Source: Larix kaempferi (Eukaryota; Streptophyta; Pinopsida; Pinales; Pinaceae). Taken from it: 64,000 bases of DNA. The translations under genes were made by a program, and so were the position numbers. Position 1 is the first letter of the stretch. Each line of letters starts with the position of its first letter. Below the pieces are notes generated by a model. The model ran no database searches and was not told where the DNA came from. It was given only the letters and a program-made list of their open reading frames with translations. Shown here piece after piece: positions 24,403-36,060 of this stretch. The stretch lies in the NCBI GenBank assembly GCA_027924585.1, contig BSBM01002103.1:840315-904314 (forward strand), in the 5' to 3' direction.

Positions 24403-25850
24403 ATGACAAAAGGATTCAAGAAGAGTGAGCCAAAATACCATACACCTATATATGAAAAACTGCAGGTGTTGGCCATCCTCCGCACAGCAGGATGGATGCC
24501 ATTTATTATGGACCTAAGAGGATACGACACAACAGTAGCCTTAGAATTTACCTAGAACTTGAAGCACATAAAGGAAGAACAATATGTCACTCGAGTGAGG
24601 GGATTGCGCATCAGACTCGATGAAGAAGCAATTGCAAAATATATAGGATTTCCCATGGGGCTACATTGGGGAAGGGATGATAGAGAATCCAACCAGAGGG
24701 TGAAATCAGCTTTCTTTGGGTAGGGTGAAAGCTACGGGGAAGAAAAGAATGGGGTTAAAAGAGAAACTATGCTTACGCCATTGGACGAGGTGGCTGCCAT
24801 TATCCTGAAGTATATACAGGGAGGCTCAGTTACATCCCAACCTTCCATTTTGTAATTCTAGACCTCTTAAGGCATAGGGGCCATATCAGGTCAAATAATA
24901 ACATCAGTATTCCCTTCTACCTTTTGCAGTCCCTCTAGGAAATGAGCAAGAAGGTAGTGCAAGGAAAGGAGGACGCATTGGCTCACCATGGACTGATCAA
25001 GTTAGTTATTTACGAAGAGTTGAAGGTTCAAATCCCAGAGCTCTCGTGGGAGGAATTCATTCTGGTCTCGGCTAAAGACGTCCAAAGGATGAGAGGCACA
25101 CCAAATCCATTCATAACCCTGGCCTCGAGATCAAAGGAAGAGAAATCCACCTCTGCATCGGGAGCCAAACGAAAAATCGACTTGGACAGTGATAACGAGG
25201 CCATGGCTGAAAATATTATAAGAATAAAGCACTCCAAGGAGGCCTCTCACCAGAAAAACTTAGGGGTTTATGCTAGAAAACAAGGGTCAAAATGACAGAG
25301 TGGAAGGTTGGCACAACAGAACAAAGCCAAGCATACAAAAGAGAAAGAAAAAGAGACCAACCCCATAGTACAAAACTTGTCTAAATCTGAAGATTTCAGG
25401 GCAGAGCAGGATGACCCTTCTACACCTGTAGAAAAAGATACCTTCCAGTGGAACGCGATGAATGAAAATATAAACACTGGAAAGAATGATCAGTTGACTG
25501 AGGCATTGGCCGAGCTCAAAAAATTCAAAGAAGAGCTGGCTTCCTTGAAGATAGAAGCACGACTCCACAGATTCCAGCTTGTTTCACCGGCTTGGCCACC
25601 ATTTATGCATGAAAAGACCCAAATTTTAAAGATGCAACATGCAGGTCAACTGAAGCAGATGGAGCAGCAGAATTTGGCACTTAAAGAAAAATTAGGCCAA
25701 GCCCAGAAAGAATTGGCCCAGAAAGACCAACGAATTCTGTAGTTAGAAGACACCTTAACCACCACAGCTAGGATATATGAAGATATATTGGGGGTTCAGA
25801 CCGCCATCCAAGGTCTACACAGTTTACTTGAAAGAGAAATGGGGTAGGTT
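24403..25850 (+). pseudogene. Element B ORF3 (env-like position), unknown
   Basis: A protein-coding region between pol and the 3' LTR, where Athila elements carry an env-like ORF. It starts at the ATG at 24403 (MTKGFKKSEPKYHTPIYEK). Next come LEFT-stop-NLKHIKEEQY and VRGLRIRLDEEAIAKYIGFP, resembling the plant retrotransposon ORF type often annotated as a putative plant transposon protein; that match is from memory and uncertain. After TAG stops (24553, 24721) and a frameshift, the part at 24942-25295 has a basic and acidic segment (KRKIDLDSDNEA). The part at 25308-25850 has a long heptad-rich helix (LAELKKFKEELASLKIEA; LKQMEQQNLALKEKLGQAQ). I see no transmembrane segment in the parts read, so an envelope role is unsupported. 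Confidence 0.55.
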
Positions 25851-26634
25851 CCAATTACAAAGGATGAAGCAAGGTATACCCTTGGAATTAACCACTCCTA
25901 AGGAGTTTGTAGACACCTCCCTTGTTTGTGCCAAATTAGAAAAAAACTAGTTATGTGAATTCTTCCTGCATAATTTTGTGGTACCAAACTCACCCAATTG
26001 GTCACCGAACCCCTACATGGGTGAATTCTAATTAAGAGCACTATGCTCTTTGATGAATGATGAAATAGAAAGGGCCCAAGATGTTCATCTTTACCACACA
26101 GAATAATGGTAGAACCCACTATGGATTAGAGCTAAAGCAACACATCCCGAGAAGGTAATTCAGGATCACTTTGCCATCACCTCAGATGAAGATCTAATTC
26201 CCATACTTCTTGAAAAGCAGCAGGAAGCAGTCTCACATTTTGACATCACCACCCAATGCACCTACAATGAAGTTCAGGAAGCCATCGGTGAGAGGTGGGC
26301 AAGAATATCAAAGGATTTGAAAAAGTGGGAGCCTCACTCCCCTCTTAGGATGGAAAATGCACTCACCAGAGCAAAGTTGTATAGAGAGTCTTTAATAAAG
26401 AACCAACTCAGGTGGATAGGCATGAAATTAATCCCACCTTTCTTTCTCCCGCTGGCTATTAAGGGGTAGATCGATGAAGAGGAGGAAAGGAGAGCATGGG
26501 CTAAAGAAGATCAGACCCAAGGTTATTACAGATAGGCATGAACTCCTCAAGTTATCGCTTGGGATATCAGGGAGGCCTTCATGGAGCAGGATGTGTCACT
26601 CAAGGATGGGTGACATCTTCAAGTCCGAGGGAGA
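25851..26634 (+). other. Element B 3' tail, degraded ORF and polypurine region
   Basis: The ORF3 frame decays into many stops (short readable piece near 26280-26400: EAIGERWARISKDLKKWE). The last bases before the 3' LTR, GTCCGAGGGAGA, are a weak polypurine-tract candidate. Confidence 0.45.
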
Positions 26635-28061
26635 TGATGAGCCCGGGATATACATACTCCATAGACCCCCTTTATGCCACACACGAGCAAGAAAGGATAA
26701 GAAAACACCTCTTTTTGTAGGGGAGAATGCATTTGTTTTATTATTAAATGAAGTAGTTTAGCGATTATCTTTTCTTATGCTTTAAGCATTTTATGTGCTA
26801 ATCATATGAATTTAGGCATGTGTGAGCAGGGCGCAGGTGACCTGAAAAAAGTAACAAGTAACCAAGCTCAAGACTGAAGATCATGAGTGACTCAACGATC
26901 CCATTTTCTCCTGATTTATAGGAATGACTCCTTTTAACCAGGATCGTTGTTTACAATGTAGAGCTAGGTTAGAAATAGGGATAAATAGGGACCTCTTGAA
27001 TAGTAGGGGGTCTGGAGATATTTTCAAAAAACAATCTTCAACATATTTTTTTGTATTTGAGATAGCTCTGTTTTATGTTTTCCTGAAACATGGAGTTATG
27101 CATTGATAATGAAATACCATCGTTATATTAATTCCTTGAGTTCATAAGTTTATTTCCCTCCTGAAATATGTGTTGGGGAGGGCACCCTCAATACGTATAT
27201 AAGGAGTTTAGTGTTTCATTACAGGTATTTCTCATGCATTTTATTTATTGTTTCTGTCATCATGATGCGTGAAATTACTTTGGTATTTGTTTAGACATCA
27301 GATTCTGATTTCAACACAAACGATTTTCTTTCGTAGTTTGACAACAGTGCATCTGTAGTTTCGTAATGCACTGTCTGTAGTCCTATGTGTGCCATCCGTG
27401 CAGACATATTTTATATCTGAGTTCCAGTATTTTCATACCATTTCCAGATAACGAGTCAGATCCATGATTTCATGCATACTTCCCTTATTTGATTTTGATG
27501 AAATAGAGTTTAAATGTTCCACCATTTGATTTAAATAGAACAAAGTTTAATCGCTTTCAACATTTGATTTGGTAGGAAGAATTTAATTGTTTCCAGCATT
27601 GAAATTCCTAGAATAGATTTATGAGTTTTTCAGCATTCAATTCCTAGAATATATTTATCAGTTTTTCAGCATTCAATTCTTAGAGTAGATTTATCATTTT
27701 TCAGCATTTAATTCCTAGAATAGATTTATTAGTTTTTCAACATTCAATTAATGGAATAAATGTATCAGCTTTCAACATTCTTAGATTCATTTTTTGTCCT
27801 GATAAAATAGATCTACTTTCATTTTTTAATGATGGGATTTGCATGCTTCCAGATTTCCTGCTTCCTATTTTTTCTAGAACAATACTTCCTATTCCCTTAG
27901 AACATTCTTTGGGATACATTGAACACTTAGAACGATAAAGATCACCCTATAGTGCACATATAGTTCCTAGCATCTATTAAGTTTGTACGATCCCTGGTCG
28001 ATAATTAAAGTATACTTCTGGTATATGTACCTCAAAAGGTACACATTCCTAGAGTCCACCA
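26635..28061 (+). repeat. Element B 3' LTR
   Basis: It is 1427 bp, the same length as 7809-9235, and starts TGATGAGCCCGGG. It is followed directly by the GGCTT target duplication at 28062-28066. Confidence 0.9.
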
Positions 28062-28066
28062 GGCTT

Positions 28067-29364
28067 TATGACGTATGTGAGCTTGCATTGTCGGGTGATC
28101 CTTAGTTCTTGTCCATCCTTCATACAACCAATGTTGAAGGATGAGGATGTGGAGTGGTCACAAGACCTAGTTTCTTTACAAGTTCTTCAGAAACAAAGTT
28201 CTTATGGCTCTCGTTGTCCACAATCAGATGCAGTGGATTGTTCTCAACCCATATATATGTATGGAACAGGCGCTCTCATTCCTCCTCATCGACGATGGTC
28301 GAGGCTGCTAGAATTGTCGATGTCAAAAGAGTTGTTGCTTCTGGGTTGGATTCTACCACAGTCTTTTCAAACGCGTCGGATGTCGACACTTTTTCCAAAA
28401 AGGTCTTTCGAGATTTGCATTCAGACGTATCGTTCCAAGAGGAGTGATGGTAGTCGCACCATTTTCCGGTCGGTTGCTTGCTACATTCCTTTTTATGAAA
28501 AGGCTTCTTCCCGTGATCTGGCTTTGGCGGAGTTGGCTGAGAATATTTTGACTTGTCGAAGTCGGCTAGTGCCTTCTTGTTGGGTGGTCATCCTGATGTC
28601 GTATTTGTTGCGAAGTGCAATTTTCCTTTCTGCTTAGTTTCAAGTTTGCTAGCATAGTGGAATTCATCCGCAAGCGTATTGACAGTCAGAAACTCCATCT
28701 CCTGCTGAATGTAATGAGATAAACCGCTAACATACTTTAGAACAAGAAATTTTTCTTCTTCTTGGATGTCAAGTCTAGCCGTGAGTCGATAGAACTCGTC
28801 GGTGTAGCTTTGCACAGAGTGGTCTTTCCATTTCCTTAGCCGCTACCACTTCTTGTACTGCTGCTCAAGGTACTTCGGCAGGTAAAAATCCTTTCGGATG
28901 TGTTCGATGAATGTGTCGATGGGGTCTTCGCTTTTCCCCATCTTTTTCGAGAGATTCTCCCACCAATAGTGCATAGGTGTTGACATCTTTAAGGATGCAA
29001 TGGTGATCTTGTTGGTTTCTGAGAGCTCATTTACAGAGTAATAGGACTCCAATTGTTGAACCCAATTGTCGATGGATTCTGTGTCAATCTTGCCTTCTAT
29101 ATTTGGTATGTCCAAATTCATTTGCACTTTGAAGGGGATGATTTTTTCGGAGTTAGTTCTCGTCGGAAATGCTCCTGATGCTGAAGAAAATCGCGTGAGA
29201 ATCTCGTTGAACTGGGCGAACATCTCAGTTCATTGTCGAGTCAGTGCTTTCTCTATGAGCTGTTGTGTCTTGTTGATTGCATGTCTTTCACTTGTTTCTT
29301 TTGCCATCTCTGGAGGTAGTGTCTACTTGGATTGTTGATTCTGCAAGCGAGTTTGAACCAACAT
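28067..29364 (-). pseudogene. Element A gag and N-terminal half of protease
   Basis: The ATG at 29364 (MLVQTRLQNQQSK) starts a frame with two early stops, then open gag from 29223 (MFAQFNEILTRFSSASGAF). The gag core includes IDNWVQQLESYYSVNEL, MHYWWENLSKKM and SVQSYTDEFYRL. A CHHC-type finger WCDYHHSSWNDTSEC is near 28465, with the second His replaced by Asn. The retropepsin start is near 28240-28180 (LIVDNESQKNFVSEELVKKL), with DNES in place of the usual DSGS. The frame is cut at 28062 by element B and continues at 7803. The lineage cannot be fixed from gag alone. Confidence 0.8.
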
Positions 29365-29455
29365 AAGTTAGGTAACTTCTCTAAAAGTGTCTACGCAAAA
29401 CTTAAGCACGAACAAGGATGATGCGCTCTCACGAAGCTCTGAATGAACTTGGATT

Positions 29456-29469
29456 CCACTCTGATACCA
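29456..29469 (-). other. Element A primer-binding site (iMet type)
   Basis: On the minus strand it reads TGGTATCAGAGTGG one base from the LTR, the initiator-Met tRNA complement. It fixes 29471-30058 as the 5' LTR. Confidence 0.9.
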
Positions 29470-29470
29470 A

Positions 29471-30058
29471 TGATCCACTCGAGGCCAGGAAGCCGAGGGG
29501 GACAACAATTTGACTGAATGAGTTAGCTATGCTATGACAGAAGCATAAGAAATAGTATAAGCAAGTAGGATTACACTACGTAGATAAACACAAATACACA
29601 AAGACAATATGCAAGAATGCGGACTGATATCTCTATTACTGAAAATCAGATAGATAAAATGTATATTACAGTAGTTTACATGCTTATATAGAGAGTGTTG
29701 AGATGCTTGGGTGCCTTCCCGTTACGTTCAGTTACAAATAAGTTATAACCATTCGACAGTTCAACCGTTACAGTCGACTAGAAGATAGAGAGATAGTCTG
29801 TCGAAGTTCAACAGTCGCATTTCGCATGATGGTGTTGCGCATGTCACAGGTCAATGCTGCATGTCGACGTCGCGAACTGTGAGGTCGCAGAACGTGTTGA
29901 AGTCATGTCGCAGTTCAAAAACTTGAAAAAAAATTGTGTTGAAGTCGCAGAGTGTGTCGAAGTCGTGTCAAAGTCGAAACTCATCAAAGTTGTGTCAATG
30001 ATGGCTTGCCACAGTAGATGTCGGCATTCGACAACAATGCCAATTGCGATATGGATCA
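29471..30058 (-). repeat. Element A 5' LTR
   Basis: The 588-bp partner of 3828-4414. On the plus strand it runs from TGATCCACTCGAGG to GATATGGATCA, with TGATCC/GGATCA inverted ends. Confidence 0.85.
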
Positions 30059-31480
30059 TTTGGGTAATTACAGGGGGAGCTATATATCATGTTAAAACCC
30101 TCAGAAATTGACAAGTTAGGGAACACATTTCATGTCCTTTAGAACTACCCAAATCCCGAATTTAAGGCAGAGAATCAAGAACATATAAAATATGCAAGGG
30201 GGGAATCATTAATTTCAACACACCTTGTAGTTGGGATAATGACCCTTTGCAACTTGGAAAAGGAGGAACCCTTTCTAAAATATATTGTGTTGGGATCACT
30301 TCAGGTTGTGTTTTGAGGTTTCCTATACTAAGGATTTGTCTGATAGTCCTAAACTATCATTCATCTTCATTATAAGGAGTGGTCAATCTATCAACCGATC
30401 CTTTTTTACCTATGTTTTCTTCTTAATTTTCCAATGAGAACTAGGATCTTTACATTCCATCCAAATATTCCCTACCTCATGGCATTCCAAGCACCGGCAC
30501 AACATTTTCAAATATTTTAACCTTTGGGTGAATGACCACTCTTCCTAATCAATATCCAATTCCATAGTAAGGCCACCCCTTAGGGAAAGTTCAACTAAAC
30601 CCTTGCTATTCTTTTGTCTGAAATAGACAAGGTATTATCCTTAGTAGCTATTTTCAATAGTATTTCCTATGGAGGACTAGGTTTCATCACTCCACATCTA
30701 CATCAGAAAGCCATGCAACAAGACCCATTTGAATTACCAACTGCTCTCAATGTGGATCAAATCCTAAAACCCATTGTTTTAGAATGAGGCTTGAAAGTTC
30801 CCATAGCCAATATTGGGATAAAATTCTATTGAGCTCTTGGTCACTCCAAAGTTCAAAACAAATCCAACCCTTACCCAACAAATGGAAAGTAGGAGAATAT
30901 CCTAACAACTTTGTCCACTCGGATTCCAACTAACCTGGTAACAATAATCCCCTTAGAAATTTTCCCATGAAATTTTCAACCAACATTTGTTTCAATAACC
31001 TTTTCCATCCCCACATCGGAAGACCATTTTTATCCTCTCTTTCTTAGAGAATATACATTTGTGTTGCTTCTTTCTAGGGGGGGGCATAGTTGTTGAAATA
31101 TAGTCTTTGTTAGAAGGATCAATACTAGGATGAGACAAAGTTTCCAAATGATTTCTAAAATAATCTGATGCACTTGGAAAAGGCCCATCCAAATCAACTA
31201 GATTTGGAAAAATTAGAGGACATAAATTCTCTATGGAAGAATGTTCAATGGGAATTGGTATTTCCTGAGTTGGATGAATCCCCTCCTACAACTGATGATT
31301 TACATTTGGGAGAATGAGTCTTTATCCTGATGAACTTAAGATTTGGGAATTGTCTTCAATAAATGCCTATGCACTATGCCAAATATTTGTCATCTCCTCC
31401 CTTGACCTAGAAACTGAATGCAGGATTGGCATTTATGACTCACCATAAACCACCAACTCTAGTCCAAGGTCCACGGCATA
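30059..31480 (-). mobile_element. LINE (L1-type), ORF1-bearing part
   Basis: The upstream part of the minus-strand LINE whose ORF2 lies at 1290-3827. Orientation and domain order (ORF1 then ORF2) agree once element A is removed. The 5' end is not defined; recognisable text fades above about 31300. Confidence 0.7.
30430..31300 (-). pseudogene. LINE ORF1 (DUF4283-like with CCHC zinc knuckle)
   Basis: ORF1 proteins of plant L1 elements bind the element's RNA. The minus strand shows an N-terminal segment (MDGPFPSASDYFRNHLETLS at 31192). A DUF4283-like core follows at 30929-30750 (LLGKGWICFELWSDQE; LILKQWVLGFDPH), then LKIATKDNTLSISDKRIARV near 30640. A zinc knuckle near 30510 reads CLECHEVGNIWMEC; the usual pattern is CXXCHEXGHXXXXC, and here the His is Asn. 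Several stops and frame changes occur. The order of core then knuckle is that of plant L1 ORF1 proteins. Confidence 0.7.
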
Positions 31481-32381
31481 GGTTTTGAGAGGATCAATAA
31501 TGTTACACCCACTAGATTAAAGCACTAGTCTCAACTTGCAAAACACCTAGTGCCATTAACTCCAAAAAATATCCCCATCAATATTAGGTTCTCATATCTT
31601 TGGGGATTCTCAACTTCTCAGATCATGTGCATTCTTTGATTATGGATTAAAACATATTCCCATATTCAATATATTATTTCTCCATGTTGTTATCCAACAC
31701 AAACAAAAACACGATGAAATAGGATGGTGTATGGCATAAATTTGCAAATTATCTATGAGATGACACTTGGTGAGGAGCAAATGAACCTAAGAGAACTTCA
31801 AGAATCCTAATTAAAGGGTTATAATGCTCATAGGGAACTAATGGAGATCATGGATACCCTAGTAGAAGACAAATGCTTGCAAGCCTTGGTTGGACTCCTT
31901 TCAATTTGTGGCATGCTTCAACCTCAAATTTTCCAAGGTATGGTGGTTGTGATAGTCTTAGGGGTAAAAAATAATCCAAAATAAAAAGGCTCAATCTGAA
32001 ATTATAGGGGTGAAGACCAATCCAAATGTGAATATCCTATTAGCCTATCAACTTCCCAAATGAGGTCCTGAACATTCTCTCTAGATGAAAATGGTTTCAA
32101 GAAAGTCCCATTATGTGGTCACAGCCATGGAAGCAATGGTGAAGGCCTAGTTATAGGACTCACAAAAGAAACTATGACTCCAAGAGTGATTCCTTGTAGT
32201 GGTAACCAATATTTCCAAAATATTTAACTCATAGTTGGAATTGAATGGAATCGTGATGATTTGTTCATATCAAGATATGGGAGGTGTCAACACTATAGCT
32301 TAGGGCCATATAGAACTTCGATTTCCTCTCAATCTAGTGACATACACATTCATTATAACCCTAATCACTTGAGAGATGAAC
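31481..32381. other. No gene recognised
   Basis: AT-rich sequence between the LINE and element E. Short ORFs only, with no motif, repeat or RNA gene that I can support. Parts may be older LINE or element remnants. Confidence 0.4.
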
Positions 32382-34779
32382 TGTAGGTCCCTAGCTAGAG
32401 GCTTTGGGAATCTCCATTACACAATCACCTTGGTGGTCATTGGTTGACATGGAAATACATGACGTGAGTTTGATAGCTAGATGAATTATTTTTTTGGTTC
32501 CTTCGCCCGCTAGTAAGGCACAATATGGATATGTTTGGAACCCTCGCCCAAAGGCTAAGAACACCATAGACATTGGAATCTCACATTAGTTTGATACACC
32601 AAGAAAATGTTGGAGGGGACTTGCAGAGGTAGAGAAGGTTGTTTTGGGAAACCTCATCCATATGCATGCATTATGCATGATGGACAAAGTGGCAAGAGAC
32701 ATTAATGGCTTATATATGACTTGGGAATACTCGAATGGGCACACTCGATTGGGCATGACAAATCGGTAGACTAAGCTCGACACACTTAGTTGGGTGCAAG
32801 TCAACTAGGAACACTTGGACCTCCATTAGATGGATAGATATTGGATTCATGCTCTTGTTGGGTGCACCTTCTAAGTGCACTTGGGCACAAGACAACTGTG
32901 CATACTTGGTTACACCTTTTTAGAATCACTTCATGGGTGCACTTAGGTGCAACTTGCCAAATGAACTTTGGGCATAACTACAATAGACAACAAACTTGCA
33001 ATGGACACATTCGAGCACACTTTCCAGGCACACTTGCAACAAGTGCACTTGCCAAGCACACTTGTAATGAGTGCACCTCCTAGGAACACATGCAACAAGT
33101 GCACCTGCTAGGAATATTTGCAACCAATGTGGATACGATGGGTGTACTTGGGCACATGGGAATTGAATGTTCATGTTAGGATATTTCAATACTCCATCCT
33201 TGTCCTTCCTAGCATTATTTATTTTTCCTAGTTGTTGATGATGTCATTTCCCACCTAGTGGTGTGCATATGTCATCCAGGATCCATCTACCACCTTCTGA
33301 TCCCTGCATGCATCATTTTAGGACCACTTCAGTCAATTCCCTATTTTATAGGAACCTACTAAGTGTTCCAGTGTAGTCCACCTGAGTTATCTGACTCTTG
33401 TGGGGGGTTAGAGCTCTGTATGACACTAATTGTGGCCTCATGGGCCCTTTTCTGACTGGCATGCATGACAGACTCACTATTATTCCCTCCTTAGTCATTT
33501 AACTGATTATGACTTCAGTTAGCTGAGTTTAGGTTCAGTTCAATTGACTTTGAGTCTTTCGGGGCACTCGAGTGGTGATAATACCTATGCTAGACCAACT
33601 GAGGTTGGAATTATCCTGCATGATTTGAATTCTCTCCATTGTAACATCATTGTTTATTATACTGATAATTGGAATATGTGATATTATTATGATCCTATCT
33701 GAGTTATGCTGCATTATTATTCTTCTGCACTTTTTACTGCAGTTTTCACTCTTCTTCAAATTTTCTGCTCATTCTTTCTTTGTGAGGTATCCTCGGCTCT
33801 TTAGATCTGCTTTGACATAGAATTTCATAGTTCCTATGATCATGTGGCATAGCAGGAATAACACCATTGGAGATGGATATCAGTGGACAATTGACATGGG
33901 CACAATTGAGTTGGAAGCAAGCAGTTGGGTTCACCTTAGGAGCAAGAGGCTTTTAAGAATTTTGCAAGACACATATATATTGGAGAATGCCTCATTGTGC
34001 TAAGGAATTCATTGATTCATTCAAGTAAGAAGCATTCAAGTGAAAAGTGCTCTACGATTGTGCTAAGTTATGGGTTTGGCACAGTGGGGAGAATTTAAAC
34101 TACCTGGGTGAAAAGTAAAGAGGTGTACGGGACCTATAGGAGGCAAGTCTATGGTAGCATTAGGGTTTTTTTTGTAAAAGACTGGTTGAAATTGGAAAGA
34201 GACGATTTTTCATCAGATTAATTGTACTTCTACCAAAGAGTGGAATGTAGGTGGCTTCCCTCCCTTGTTGTGTACTGTAAAAAAAAAATTATAAATAAAG
34301 TTTAAGGCATCTGCCTTGGGTGTTGCCTTTACATGTGTATGTGTATTGTGGATTGTTTATTGGCATGAACGTTGTTCTATTTTCTATGATGCTTTATGTT
34401 AGTTAACTATTGCAATTATCTAAGTGTTGAATCTTGTTAAGTATAATTATTAATGGGATGTTTTAAAGGCTACAGTTGGATGCATACCATACTGTTGAAT
34501 GAAATTGATTGAGTAGGACTTAGTTGGATTTGATGGTTTGTATTCTAAGGAAAATTTATGGGCAGGCCTTAGGAAAAAAGGCATAGTCTAGTTTTAGTAG
34601 GTGTAGGTTGGCCAAGCCCCTATTCCTAAGGAATTAGGAAGTTCGGTATGACCTCGGGAAGTTCATAAACCCCTAGGTTCAAATAAAAAGGTCAAGCAAA
34701 TTGTCGGTCTATGGTAGTTGTTAATAGAGCTAAGAACTAGTTATCTACATTGCTCTTCATCACTGTCACTTTCATGACA
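32382..34779 (+). repeat. Element E 5' LTR
   Basis: Starts TGTAGGTCCCTAGC and ends TTCATGACA; about 2.4 kb. Its first 0.7 kb aligns with 39614-40208 (shared text such as CCTTGGTGG, TATGCATGACA, GGCTTATATATGA). The part near 32860-33110 is a minisatellite-like run of TGCACTTG and TGCACCT words. Confidence 0.7.
32860..33110 (+). repeat. TGCAC-rich minisatellite in element E LTR
   Basis: Imperfect units of about 25-30 bp containing GTGCACCT or GTGCACTTG and ACACTTGCAACAAG recur across the interval. A reduced version is in the 3' LTR near 40090-40200. Confidence 0.55.
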
Positions 34780-34781
34780 AT

Positions 34782-34793
34782 TGGTTTCAGAGA
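34782..34793 (+). other. Element E primer-site remnant
   Basis: TGGTTTCAGAG follows the LTR end. It differs by one base from the TGGTATCAGAG that opens the plant iMet primer site. Confidence 0.5.
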
Positions 34794-34889
34794 AAATATG
34801 AGGCTTTTATCCATTATCCCTTCTACAATAGTGGGTTGTAGATTAGTTCAATTGCACTTATTCTCATACATGAGTGAACTTGGGGAAAA

Positions 34890-36060
34890 TCACATAACTT
34901 AAGGCAAGTTGACAGGAACTTACAAAAGGAAATTTGAAAGTTACAACCACAACCTTGTTCCTGAGCACAACAAACACCCAAGGTAGTTTGTTTGCACAAA
35001 ACTATGGTTTCCAGGCATGCTTCACTATGACTTGGAAGGAAGTAGAATAATTCAATGACAAATTATATAGGTGGACAAGAGTATCCCTAAAGAAGCAAAG
35101 TGAAAGTATTAGAGACTTGGACAAATTATTAAGATCTACCTAGGAGAGTCAAACCACTTTTGGGTTCCATCATGCATGTCACATAAAAAGATTCATGTAA
35201 GACCAAGATGGAAGCCACAATCATGGATCAAGAACATTGAGATCGAGAGTTCCATGAGATGTACCTAGCACATGTGATGAAGCTTCCTATACAAAAATTG
35301 TGCAAGGATTAATCTTGGACACAGAAGTTGCAGACTTTGGAAGACCAAGTGGAAACTTGGGCACATAGTTTGGAATTGTTCGAAAGTCAAGAGGCCAACT
35401 TCGCAACAAACATGCAACATAAATTCCATAATTCCATAGGTAAGAGTGTTGCTTGTTTCCTTTGCAATCATAATCACTTTTCCATTAATTTTATTTTTAA
35501 GGCAAAATTGTACTTCTTGGAAGAAGTCCAAGTGCAACTAGTAGAGGTGGCAAAGCTAGTAGTCTTGGGAGAAACCCAAGATCAAGAGAATTTAAAAGAA
35601 ATGATGTAGGTCTTGGGTGCCTTGATAGCAGGTGTGGGAAATTTTATGGCAGAAGGCCATAAACATGATTCGTAAGGCAAATGCATGGATGAACTTTGTT
35701 TTGTGAATGAAATTATGAGTGGGTTGAAGGTGTCAACCTTAATTGGTACCCGTGCAACCTATAGCTTTGTAAGTGAACAAACCACTACAACACTTCATCG
35801 TAATTTTGAGTGAAACACTTCAAGGTGGTGAAATCAACAATGAATATTGTAGTAGGAGTAGTTCATTATGCACCTTTGAAGGTTGGTAAATGTTTGGTAG
35901 TTTGGACTTGGCAGTGGCTCTAATGGATGACCATATAATATTCTTAGGGTAATACTTTCTCAATATTACTAAATTTATTTTGGTTCCTCATGAGAATCGT
36001 TTAATGTTCTTATAAAGATCCAAGATGTATAATATGGAAATGATCACTAGAAGGTAGTTG
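34890..36060 (+). pseudogene. Element E gag and protease remnants
   Basis: Readable pieces only. The segment at 35328-35609 (LEDQVETWAHSLELFESQE) contains a zinc-knuckle-like CFLCNHNHFSINF that has lost its last Cys. Near 35700-35800 is LKVSTLIGTRATYSFVSEQ, matching the Gypsy protease pattern (I/M)DTGATHNFV with the catalytic Asp changed to Gly. A decayed DDHIIFLG-stop-YFLNITKFI near 35930 resembles the protease end (VILGxDF). Stops are frequent. Assignment to Gypsy rests on the gag knuckle followed by protease; clade unknown. Confidence 0.5.

Larger units (their letters stand above)
7809..28061 (+). mobile_element. Athila-like Gypsy element B, carrying insertions C and D
   Basis: LTRs of identical length (1427 bp, 7809-9235 and 26635-28061) flank gag, protease, RT, RNase H, integrase and a further ORF. 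A perfect GGCTT target duplication lies at 7804-7808 and 28062-28066, inside the protease of element A. Removing B joins ...HIRHKAF to EDDVLCDVG in frame. The Asp-type primer site, the style of protease and RT, and an extra ORF after pol in the env-like position all point to the Athila/Tat side of plant Gypsy. Two insertions (11092-17766 and 19429-21197) interrupt it. Confidence 0.9.
3828..30058 (-). mobile_element. Gypsy LTR retrotransposon A, split by element B
   Basis: The two LTRs at 3828-4414 and 29471-30058 share TGATCC...GGATC ends. In minus orientation the order is 5' LTR, iMet-type primer site, gag, protease, RT, RNase H, integrase, 3' LTR. The outer flanks are TTTGA (3823-3827) and TTTGG (30059-30063), a 5-bp target duplication with one transition. 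LINE sequence lies on both sides, ORF1 on the right and ORF2 on the left, so A inserted into the LINE. About 20 kb of element B sits within its protease. Confidence 0.85.

Noticed and set aside
32841-33189. Cys-rich ORFs on both strands
   Set aside because: They come from TGCAC-rich minisatellite sequence in the element E LTR.
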